Notes under the pieces: generated by a model
What the model saw: only the letters and a program-made list of their open reading frames with translations
Databases searched by the model: none
Told to the model about the DNA's origin: nothing
Origin: Acidovorax sp. KKS102
Lineage (GTDB): Bacteria > Pseudomonadota > Gammaproteobacteria > Burkholderiales > Burkholderiaceae_C
DNA length: 64,000 nucleotides
Assembly (NCBI RefSeq): GCF_000302535.1
Contig: NC_018708.1
Coordinates: 4,092,001-4,156,000, forward strand
Reading direction: 5' to 3'
Part shown: piece after piece, positions 1 to 6,640 of the stretch
Layout: each line of letters begins with the position of its first letter
Position numbering within the stretch: position 1 is the stretch's first letter
Translations under genes and position numbers: made by a program

Positions 1-98
1 AGCCAAGGCGCAAAAAAGACAGGTTCATGGGCGGACCTTAGCGCAAAGCCAACGGGCTGGCGGTCTGTGGGGTGTTAGCACCGGCTCAAGGCCAACCG

Positions 99-1799
99 TC
101 AGGGCCGCGCGGTGGGGCCGGCAGCGGACGGGGTCGCCGCAGCCGTGGCCAGCGCCGGTTCTGCCGTGTCCGCTGCCACGGCGGGGATTTCGTTGGTGGC
201 GTTGGTCGCCAGCGCCTGCAGCCGTTGCTCCAGGGCCTGCAACACCGGGGTGATCTGGGGGCCCACGCGGATCTGCGGGTTCGAGAAGCCATCGGCCTTT
301 CCGGCCTCGACCTCGCGCTGCTGGATCAGCGGGACCGCTTTGGCAAATGCCTCGGTAAAGGAATGGGTCTGGCGCAGTTGCTCATGGAACACCGCGCGGC
401 CAAAAAAGGTAAGCTCCGACAACCTGCCGCAGCCATACGAGGTGTGGGTGGCATCGGCCGCCGTCATGATCAGGGTGCTGTCCGTGGCCAGCGGTTCGAT
501 CCAGCCTCCGGAGAAGCATGCGGACACCGCGATCACCCGGTTGCGGATGCCCGCCTCATCGAGCGCTGCACGCAGCATCTCGGGTGTCACCGGCGGCACC
601 TCCAGCGGCCAATGCGACGCCGCCAGCTCATGGTTGCGCGCGCCGTGCGAGGTCATGTAGATCACCAGCACATCGTGCTCACGGTCCATGCGTGCGGCCA
701 GGGCCGCAATGGCGCGCTGCAGGTTCTCGGGCGTTGCCCACGGGTGGGTCTGCGCAGTGTCCGCATGGTTGAGCAGGTGCAGCACCCGCCCCTGGGCGTC
801 AAACCGCTCCTGCAGCAGCGCGCTGACCATGCTGCTTTCGCGGCGGAACACGTTTTCATCTGCATAGGGGGCAAACAGCAGCCCGTACACATCCGTCACC
901 CCAGGGCGCTCTGGCGCCAAGGCCTCCACCTGCTGTTGCCACAGCAGCTGCTGGTCTTCAAACAGGCCCTGTGACAGCGTCAGGTGTGCAGGTTCCGGAG
1001 GCGGAGCACCGTCGGCAGACTGCGCAGAGGCATCCGCCAGCGCCTGGGCGTCCTCCTCCCAGGGCTGGTCCTGAAACTGCCACATGCCCACGCCCACCAC
1101 TGCGGCCATCGCCAGCCCAAACACCGCGGTTCGCACACGGGAGCGGATGAAGCGTGCGCTCACAACCACCAGGGCGGCCAGCACCCACACAGTGAGCACA
1201 CCATAGGCGACCCAGAAAACGATGCTGGCCACCGCGCCGCTCCACCACTCCGGCTGGTGAACCGCCATCCCCATCAACACATACAGCACCAGCAAGGGGC
1301 CCAGAGGGGCCCATGCCGAGAGCACATACCAGGCCGCCAATCCGCCGGAAAGGCCAAGGGATCCAGGCTCGCCCGCCAGGGCCGGCGCTCGCTGTGCGGG
1401 CGCCATGGCCCACCATGCCAGCCACAGCAGCACCAGGCCGCTCCACATGGGTGCAAGCCAACCCCGCAGGCTGAACTGCGCAGGGCCCACCACCTGCCAC
1501 CGTGCGGCCCCCACCAGCAGCGCCGCGCTGATCAGCGACAGCACCAGCAATTGCCAGGGCGTAGGCGCTGCGGCCCCCGTGCGCGGCGCAAGGAACAAGG
1601 CCGCGCGCAATCCCTCGCGCATCCAGCCCCACAGCGAAAGGCGTTCCGGCGCAAGAGCCGCCCTGCCTACCAGCGATGGCGGCGGGTCTTGCGGCGATCG
1701 GCCCAAAGGAACTTCAATTTCCGTGTGGGCCAACTCGGGGCCCCATTGGCTGGGTAACGTGTCGGCCCAGGTGCTGCTGCTGGCGTTCAGGTCTTTCAT
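99..1799 (-). CDS. Membrane-anchored C13-family (legumain/caspase-like) cysteine peptidase
   Basis: A 566-residue protein. Residues about 81-240 hold several hydrophobic membrane segments, and the C-terminal half (about 295-520) is a soluble peptidase C13 domain. The catalytic pair is visible: His385 in the motif TSHG and Cys428 in SACFSGG, each after a hydrophobic strand as expected for clan CD proteases. I chose the ATG at 1797-1799 because the open frame upstream codes for a non-membrane, Arg/His-rich stretch that looks untranslated. The C13 fold is known for Asn/Asp-specific peptidases and GPI transamidases; bacterial membrane-bound members have no assigned substrate. It stands alone and reads away from an AT-rich intergenic region. 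The family is fairly certain, the function unknown. Confidence 0.85.
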   Translation of the reverse strand: MKDLNASSSTWADTLPSQWGPELAHTEIEVPLGRSPQDPPPSLVGRAALAPERLSLWGWMREGLRAALFLAPRTGAAAPTPWQLLVLSLISAALLVGAARWQVVGPAQFSLRGWLAPMWSGLVLLWLAWWAMAPAQRAPALAGEPGSLGLSGGLAAWYVLSAWAPLGPLLVLYVLMGMAVHQPEWWSGAVASIVFWVAYGVLTVWVLAALVVVSARFIRSRVRTAVFGLAMAAVVGVGMWQFQDQPWEEDAQALADASAQSADGAPPPEPAHLTLSQGLFEDQQLLWQQQVEALAPERPGVTDVYGLLFAPYADENVFRRESSMVSALLQERFDAQGRVLHLLNHADTAQTHPWATPENLQRAIAALAARMDREHDVLVIYMTSHGARNHELAASHWPLEVPPVTPEMLRAALDEAGIRNRVIAVSACFSGGWIEPLATDSTLIMTAADATHTSYGCGRLSELTFFGRAVFHEQLRQTHSFTEAFAKAVPLIQQREVEAGKADGFSNPQIRVGPQITPVLQALEQRLQALATNATNEIPAVAADTAEPALATAAATPSAAGPTARP

Positions 1800-2198
1800 G
1801 CGCGCATCATGCCATCGCAGGTTGACGTCTCGATGCGCATGATCGCAGCCGAAACTCGGAGGCTGCGCGCCACTCCGCGAGCCCCTGAGCTGAGCAATCC
1901 ATAGCCTGCTCCATGGCGCCATTGCCCCGGCGCTCGTACCGCTGGCAAGGGCCTTCCCAGCGGCAAAATAAAACTAAAAATAATATTGATTTGATATTAA
2001 ATAACTCATGGAGCATAATTCGGCTTGTTGCAGTTACCGCTCACGACGCGAGCTGTCATCGCAACCCCTGCCTCCACGCGATTTCAACGTCCCAGGCGGG
2101 ACGCCTTTGGCGACGCTTGTCGCCCAGTGGGTCTGAAGAGCTGCAGCCCACCGAGTCCATCGATGCTCGCGCAAACCTGTGCAGGTCTGCGTTCCCGA
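1800..2198. other. Intergenic region with AT-rich island
   Basis: A stretch of about 400 bases between the divergent peptidase gene and the next small ORF. It contains a markedly AT-rich core near 1966-2012 (runs of A and T with hexamers such as TATTAT on the minus strand) inside otherwise GC-rich DNA. Such a core could carry a promoter for the peptidase gene, but no clean pair of -35 and -10 boxes was identified. No convincing gene was seen. Confidence 0.4.
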
Positions 2199-2438
2199 AT
2201 GCAACAGATTTCAAATAACGCCATCTCCATGGGCCAGTACGTCGTTTCGCCCGCGACACACCCCACCGACTGCGGCGGCTTTCGCGCCTCCTTCTCGGTC
2301 CAGCGCGCCGCAGGCAACGGCAGCTACTGCCGCGTGTTCCGTTTTGACAAAGCCTTTGCCTCGCGCGAGGCGGCGCGGCTCTTTGCAGTCACCCAGGGTT
2401 GGCTCCAGACCTGCATGGCGCACCCGCCTGTGTGCTGA
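2199..2438 (+). CDS. Small hypothetical protein
   Basis: A 79-residue ORF whose C-terminal 70 residues (from MGQYVVSP) resemble, from memory, a small uncharacterised protein common in Comamonadaceae: a start of the type M-x-Q-Y-V-V-x-P, an Arg/Ser-rich centre with RVFRF, and an Ala-rich helix before a short tail. No domain of known function is recognised. The start could equally be the ATG at 2229, which would give 69 residues and fits the conserved core better; neither start has a good ribosome binding site. It lies 136 bases before the RNA-binding protein gene on the same strand. Confidence 0.5.
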   Translation: MQQISNNAISMGQYVVSPATHPTDCGGFRASFSVQRAAGNGSYCRVFRFDKAFASREAARLFAVTQGWLQTCMAHPPVC

Positions 2439-2573
2439 TGGATTGATCTGCAAACGCCAGATCGTTTTCACCAGTCACCCTTCCACCCCTTCAGTTGCCA
2501 GGCCAGCCGGCGCGCGCAGCTGTCTCCCCACGGTACGCTTTTCGTGCGCACCACACCTCAGAAAGGCTCTTCC

Positions 2574-2924
2574 ATGAGCAGCAAAATCTACGTGGGCAAC
2601 CTGCCCTACTCCGTGACCGACGCCACCCTCGAAAGCAACTTCGCCGAGTTCGGCGGCGTGTCTTCCGCCAAGGTCATGATGGACCGCGAAACCGGCCGCT
2701 CCAAAGGCTTTGGATTCGTGGAAATGGCCAATGCTGAAGTGGCCCAGGCGGCCATCCGCGCACTGCACGGCATGTCCGTGGATGGACGCTCGATCGTGGT
2801 CAACCTCGCCCGCCCCCGTGAAACCACCGGCGGCGCCGGTGGCTATAGCGCCTCGGGTTACAACACCAACAAGCGCTCGGACGTTGGCTATGGCAACGGC
2901 GGCTTTGGCGGCGGTCGCTACTAA
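2574..2924 (+). CDS. Glycine-rich RRM RNA-binding protein
   Basis: A 116-residue protein with one RNA recognition motif (residues 3-80). RNP2 reads IYVGNL and RNP1 reads KGFGFVEM, with the aromatic residues that stack on RNA bases. The tail (about 85-116) is rich in Gly, Tyr, Asn and Ser and ends in GGFGGGRY. Bacterial proteins of this layout are often cold- or stress-induced RNA-binding proteins, similar to plant glycine-rich proteins. The start ATG at 2574 follows an AAAGG ribosome binding site; an in-frame ATG at 2544 would add ten residues before the RRM and is less likely. A strong intrinsic terminator follows directly, so it is probably transcribed alone. Confidence 0.9.
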   Translation: MSSKIYVGNLPYSVTDATLESNFAEFGGVSSAKVMMDRETGRSKGFGFVEMANAEVAQAAIRALHGMSVDGRSIVVNLARPRETTGGAGGYSASGYNTNKRSDVGYGNGGFGGGRY

Positions 2925-2943
2925 GCCCTGACAGCCCACAATG

Positions 2944-2974
2944 AAAAGCCGGCGCTCAGACGCCGGCTTTTTTT
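2944..2974 (+). terminator. Intrinsic terminator after RRM gene
   Basis: A perfect 7-bp stem GCCGGCG / CGCCGGC with a 6-base loop (2948-2967) is followed by seven T residues (2968-2974), 20 bases after the stop codon of the RNA-binding protein gene. Confidence 0.9.
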
Positions 2975-3017
2975 CGTCCTGCCCCATCCGGCGGTGCACG
3001 CCCAGCGCCTCTGGGCC

Positions 3018-3959
3018 TCAGCGTGGGCCAGCACTCTGCGCGGGTGGCACAACGGGTGCCTGCGCCAGCTCCGGCTGCAGAACCAGGCGGTGCGCACCGC
3101 TGTAGCAGACAAAGCGGCGATTCGTGGCGCGCCCAATGGCGCACAGGCCCAACTGCTGGGCCACGGCGTGGCCCATCTGTGTCATGCCGCTGCGGGATAC
3201 CACGATGGGCACCCCCATCTGCGCGGACTTAATGACCATCTCGCTGGTGAGGCGGCCCGTGGTGTAAAACACCTTGTCCGCCCCCGACATGGGAACGGGC
3301 GCAGAGCCTTCAGCGGGGCTGCCTGACGCAGGCTTTTCAGGGTTCATCCACATCCAGCCGGCGATGGTGTCGATGGCGTTGTGGCGTCCGACATCCTCCA
3401 CAAAGGTGAGCAACTCTTCGCCCTGGAACAACGCGCAGCCGTGGACCGAGCCGGACGACTTGTAGGTGGTCTCCTTGAGGCGAATCGCATTGACGATGCC
3501 GTAAAGCTGGCCCTGGGTCAGGCGGGCGTCGGGCAACTGAATGCGGTCCACTTCGTCCATCAGCCCGCCAAACACGCTGCCTTGCCCGCAGCCCGTGGTG
3601 ACGACCTTGCTGGCCGTGCGCTCTTCAATGCGCGCAATACCGTGGCGCGTGCGCACGGCAGCCGCATGCACCTCCCAATCGACCGTGATGGATTCAATGT
3701 CGAACACCGACTCGACGAGCCGCTGGTTGCGCAAGTAGCCCAGCACCAGCAACTCCGGTTGCGCTCCCAATGTCATCAGCGTGACGAGCTCGCGCTTGTC
3801 CACATAAATCGTCAATGGACGCTCGGCAGGGATCTGCACCTGCTCGCGCTCGCCCAGCTCATTCACGATCTCCACGGCGTGGGTCAGCGGGGCATGGGCC
3901 CGCGTCAAGCGCGGCAGCGAGGGCATGGACGAGCCGGAAGGGGCAGACGAAGAACTCAT
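3018..3959 (-). CDS. fdhD: Formate dehydrogenase accessory sulfurtransferase FdhD
   Basis: A 313-residue FdhD/NarQ-family protein. FdhD takes sulfur from the cysteine desulfurase IscS and passes it to the molybdenum or tungsten cofactor of formate dehydrogenase, a step required for activity. Family landmarks are the IYVDKRELVTLM segment, the loop TTGCGQGS, the motif SGSVHGCALF and the C-terminal TGRLTSEMV and SRSGMT blocks. In E. coli FdhD the loop carries a CxxC pair; here only the first Cys is present, the second position being Gly. The ATG at 3959 matches the normal protein length; the longer upstream frame codes for no conserved sequence. It closes the formate dehydrogenase cluster, separated from the preceding genes by a terminator, so it may have its own promoter. 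Confidence 0.93.
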   Translation of the reverse strand: MSSSSAPSGSSMPSLPRLTRAHAPLTHAVEIVNELGEREQVQIPAERPLTIYVDKRELVTLMTLGAQPELLVLGYLRNQRLVESVFDIESITVDWEVHAAAVRTRHGIARIEERTASKVVTTGCGQGSVFGGLMDEVDRIQLPDARLTQGQLYGIVNAIRLKETTYKSSGSVHGCALFQGEELLTFVEDVGRHNAIDTIAGWMWMNPEKPASGSPAEGSAPVPMSGADKVFYTTGRLTSEMVIKSAQMGVPIVVSRSGMTQMGHAVAQQLGLCAIGRATNRRFVCYSGAHRLVLQPELAQAPVVPPAQSAGPR

Positions 3960-4080
3960 GGGGCAAATATACGCAGTGCAAGACGCCAGCGGTGGGCGAA
4001 AGGGAATAGGTTGCGAAGTGGTTGCGCCACGGCGCCCCGGCACGTGGGCCCCGTCAGGCACCCTTCGCACCACCGCCCAC

Positions 4081-4111
4081 AAAAAAGCCGCGCCCCACAA
4101 GGGAACGCGGC
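4081..4111 (-). terminator. Intrinsic terminator at end of membrane FDH operon
   Basis: Read on the minus strand, a CCGCG/CGCGG-type stem (arms 4106-4111 and 4087-4092, with extra GGG/CCC pairing inside) is followed by six T residues (4081-4086). It lies about 25 bases after the stop of the small secreted protein and before fdhD. Confidence 0.75.
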
Positions 4112-4136
4112 CCGTGGCCTGAAGCGACAACGTGCG

Positions 4137-4535
4137 TCAGGACTTGGAGGCAGGCGCAGCCGCTGCTGCGGGCACCTGCGTGCTGGGAGGGCTGCTGGCC
4201 GTGCCTGGTGGCGAATGGGCGCCTGCAGCCTCGGCCGGTTTGGCGGCTGGCGGTGTGTAGGCGAAGGGGCCGGGATCTGCGCAAGCCGCTCCACCAGCAG
4301 CCGCTGGCTTGGCCGAGGGCGTGGTCTTGCGGTAGTGCGCGGCCACCTTGTCTTGCGACAGGCACAGCTTGTAGTTGTCCACCTTGCCGGCCCATGCGGC
4401 CTTGGCGGCAGCTTCGGCGGCCTTGGCAGCGGCCTCGGGGGATGGAGCCGGCAGCTTGGCGGACGCCAGCGTGCACAAGCCGGCGGCGCACAGCGCCACC
4501 ACGGTTTTGGGGGTGAGGAATTGCATTGTTGTCAT
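4137..4535 (-). CDS. Small secreted protein of the formate dehydrogenase operon, unknown function
   Basis: A 132-residue protein with a Sec-type signal peptide (hydrophobic core TVVALCAAGLCTLASA) and predicted cleavage near residue 27. The mature part starts with an Ala/Lys-rich helix and a short segment containing the words VDNYKLC and VAAHYRK, then becomes Ala/Pro-rich and probably disordered. The ATG at 4535 was chosen because GAGG sits 7-8 bases upstream; an upstream ATG at 4547 would overlap the previous stop as ATGA. It is the last gene of the fdhA-fdhB-lipoprotein-fdhC unit, so it is probably exported with the periplasmic enzyme. I recognise no domain. Confidence 0.7.
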   Translation of the reverse strand: MTTMQFLTPKTVVALCAAGLCTLASAKLPAPSPEAAAKAAEAAAKAAWAGKVDNYKLCLSQDKVAAHYRKTTPSAKPAAAGGAACADPGPFAYTPPAAKPAEAAGAHSPPGTASSPPSTQVPAAAAAPASKS

Positions 4536-4543
4536 GGAGCGCC

Positions 4544-5752
4544 TCATGCCTGAACGGGCTTGCCTGCAGCGGCTTCCCCGGCGGGGGCGGTCGCGCTGCG
4601 CTGTTTGGGGATCTTGCCAGCCTGGATGTCGTCGTACCACAGCTCGTGGTGCTCCTTGGCCCAGGTCTCATCAACGTAGCCCGTGCGCATGGCCTTGTAG
4701 GCGCCCTGCATGCCCACGGTGCCCATGTAGATGTGGCCCATGAACATCACCATCATCACCACCGTCGCCACGGCATGCACCATGTGTGCGATCTGCATGG
4801 TGCCGCGCTCATAGATCAGGCCGGGGATCAGCTTGTCGAGCACCAACCCCGAGGCGACCACGATGAAGCCCAGCCCCAGCACGCCAGCCCAGAAGACCAC
4901 CTTTTCGCCCGCGTTGAAGCGATGCGAAGGAACCTCGTGACCCGACAGCAGACCACCGCCTTTCACGATCCAGGTGATGTCTTCCTTGGTGGGCAGGTTG
5001 TCTTTCACAAACGTGAAGAACACGATGATCAGAGAGACCGCGAACAAGGGACCCGCAAAGTTGTGCACGTTCTTGAGCGCGTAGGTCAGCCAGCCAAACA
5101 GCGTGCTGCCCATCACCGGCAGCAGGAAGAACTTGCCAAACGCCATCACCAGGCCGGACAACGCCAGGGCCACGAAAGCAATGGCATTCGCCCAGTGTGC
5201 CGACCGCTCGAAGGGCGTGAAGCGCTCGATCTTGCGGCCCGTCTCGGCGCCGTGCAACATGATCATGCCCTTGCGCCAGTAAAACAGCGCAATCGCACCC
5301 GCCACGATCAGCAGCAACGACCCACCGTACGGAATGATCCAGTTGTTGCGCACCTGCCGCCAGGCTTCGCCCGCGTTGGTCACCCGCGAGCCGGGGTACT
5401 GCACAAAGCGCTGAATCAGGTTGCCCGCCTCGGGCGCCTGGGTCACCGGCAGGCTGCTGTAGCCCGTCACGCCCTGCCCGACCTGGCGCCACATGGGTGC
5501 GTTGTTACCGGGCTGCACCTTCATGCGTTCGCCGTTGCTCTGTTCCGCGTATTTGGGATCAGCGCTGGCGTCGGGTTTGACCTGAAAGATGTTCTGGCTT
5601 TGCACGCCGCCCACGGCAGCGGGCGCGGTGCCGGCAGCAGGCGCCGAGGGGGCCGCTGCCGCTGCGTCCGGCGCAGCTGGCTGCGCCTGTGCGCCAGCCA
5701 GCCCACAGGCCAGACTTGCCGCCAGGGCCATGGACCACACGATGTATTTCAT
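4544..5752 (-). CDS. fdhC: Formate dehydrogenase gamma subunit (membrane cytochrome b556)
   Basis: A 402-residue membrane subunit that anchors the periplasmic formate dehydrogenase and passes electrons from its beta subunit to quinone through two b hemes. An N-terminal signal peptide (about residues 1-25) and a Pro/Ala-rich periplasmic stretch precede the cytochrome domain (about 130-380), which has at least four transmembrane helices with candidate heme ligands in HWANAI, NVHNFAG, MVHAVAT and MGHIYMG. This is longer than E. coli FdnI (about 217 residues) because of the N-terminal extension, a layout found in the FdhABC type of enzyme. The ATG at 5752 has GAGG six bases upstream; the GTG at 5764 overlaps the ribosome binding site. 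It lies eight bases after the lipoprotein stop. Confidence 0.92.
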   Translation of the reverse strand: MKYIVWSMALAASLACGLAGAQAQPAAPDAAAAAPSAPAAGTAPAAVGGVQSQNIFQVKPDASADPKYAEQSNGERMKVQPGNNAPMWRQVGQGVTGYSSLPVTQAPEAGNLIQRFVQYPGSRVTNAGEAWRQVRNNWIIPYGGSLLLIVAGAIALFYWRKGMIMLHGAETGRKIERFTPFERSAHWANAIAFVALALSGLVMAFGKFFLLPVMGSTLFGWLTYALKNVHNFAGPLFAVSLIIVFFTFVKDNLPTKEDITWIVKGGGLLSGHEVPSHRFNAGEKVVFWAGVLGLGFIVVASGLVLDKLIPGLIYERGTMQIAHMVHAVATVVMMVMFMGHIYMGTVGMQGAYKAMRTGYVDETWAKEHHELWYDDIQAGKIPKQRSATAPAGEAAAGKPVQA

Positions 5753-5760
5753 GGTGGACC

Positions 5761-6003
5761 TCACTTCGCCTGGGTGCGGGTGTATTCGTTCTGGCCGTAC
5801 TGCTGGCGCGCTTTCAACTGCGCTTCCCAGCTGGATTTGTCACCGGCTTTCCAGCCAGGCTGCGTAAAGTTGCTGCCAGTGCCCGCGTAAGGAGGAGCAT
5901 CGCTGCGGATGCCCATGCCGGTCTGCGGTTTCTCGCCGCAGGCTGTGAGTGCAAGAGCGGCCACCGCAGCGGCCAGGGTCAGGTGTACGGTGCGCTGCAT
6001 CAT
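5761..6003 (-). CDS. Small lipoprotein of the formate dehydrogenase operon
   Basis: An 80-residue predicted lipoprotein. A hydrophobic signal ends in the lipobox LTAC-G, placing the lipidated Cys at about residue 22. The mature 58 residues are hydrophilic and have no recognised domain; words such as PGWKAGDKSSWE and RQQYGQNEY may be useful search seeds. It starts at a double ATG that overlaps the stop codon of the beta subunit, behind a strong AGGAGG site, so it is translated together with fdhB. Position between the beta and gamma genes suggests a role in assembly or anchoring of the enzyme at the outer face of the inner membrane, but this is inference. Confidence 0.75.
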   Translation of the reverse strand: MMQRTVHLTLAAAVAALALTACGEKPQTGMGIRSDAPPYAGTGSNFTQPGWKAGDKSSWEAQLKARQQYGQNEYTRTQAK

Positions 6004-6617
6004 GACTTGCCTCCTGCAGGCTGGCCTGCCTGTTGTGAGCCATAGGCCGTACCCCAGCCCCACACCTCGGCACCCTTGCCGCGCTGCACCACGCGGTTGC
6101 GGAAGATGTCCGCCACCACATCGCCATCACCGGCCAGCAGGGCCTTGGTCGAACACATTTCAGCGCAGGCGGGCAGTTTGCCCTCGGCCAGCCGGTTGCG
6201 GCCGTACTTTTCAAACTCGGCCTGGCTGCCGTGGGTCTCAGGACCACCGGCGCAGAAGGTGCACTTATCCATCTTGCCGCGCACACCAAAAGTGCCGGAC
6301 GCGGGGAACTGCGGTGCGCCGAAGGGGCAGGCATAGCTGCAGTAGCCGCAGCCGATACACACGTCCTTGTCGTGCAGCACCACGCCCTCTTCGGTGCGGT
6401 AGAAGCAATTGACGGGACAAACGGCCATGCAGGGTGCATCGCTGCAATGCATGCAGGCCACCGAGATGGACTTCTCGCCCGGCACACCGTCGTTCAGGGT
6501 GACCACGCGACGGCGGTTCACGCCCCAAGGTACTTCGTGTTCGTTCTTGCAGGCGGTCACGCAGCCGTTGCACTCGATGCAGCGCTCTGCGTCGCAGATG
6601 AATTTCATTCGTGCCAT
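6000..6617 (-). CDS. fdhB: Formate dehydrogenase beta subunit (four [4Fe-4S] clusters)
   Basis: A 205-residue ferredoxin-type electron transfer subunit. Four cysteine groups typical of the DMSO reductase/FDH beta family are visible: CIECNGCVTAC near the N terminus, CMHCSDAPCMAVCP, CIGCGYCSYACP, and the C-terminal CTFCAGG with CAEMC. It carries electrons from the molybdopterin alpha subunit to the cytochrome b subunit. It lacks the C-terminal transmembrane helix of E. coli FdnH, in keeping with the shorter FdhB of FdhABC enzymes. Export is expected together with the Tat-dependent alpha subunit, as it has no signal of its own. The ATG at 6617 follows AGGAG. Confidence 0.95.
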   Translation of the reverse strand: MARMKFICDAERCIECNGCVTACKNEHEVPWGVNRRRVVTLNDGVPGEKSISVACMHCSDAPCMAVCPVNCFYRTEEGVVLHDKDVCIGCGYCSYACPFGAPQFPASGTFGVRGKMDKCTFCAGGPETHGSQAEFEKYGRNRLAEGKLPACAEMCSTKALLAGDGDVVADIFRNRVVQRGKGAEVWGWGTAYGSQQAGQPAGGKS

Positions 6618-6640
6618 GTGTGTCTCCTTGCGTGGCGCGA

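Noticed and set aside
72-974. A 300-codon plus-strand frame opposite the C13 peptidase gene
   Set aside because: The minus-strand peptidase shows intact catalytic motifs; this frame shows none.
4526-5890. A 454-codon plus-strand frame opposite the FDH gamma subunit
   Set aside because: His/Arg/Gln-rich shadow of a well-supported membrane subunit gene.
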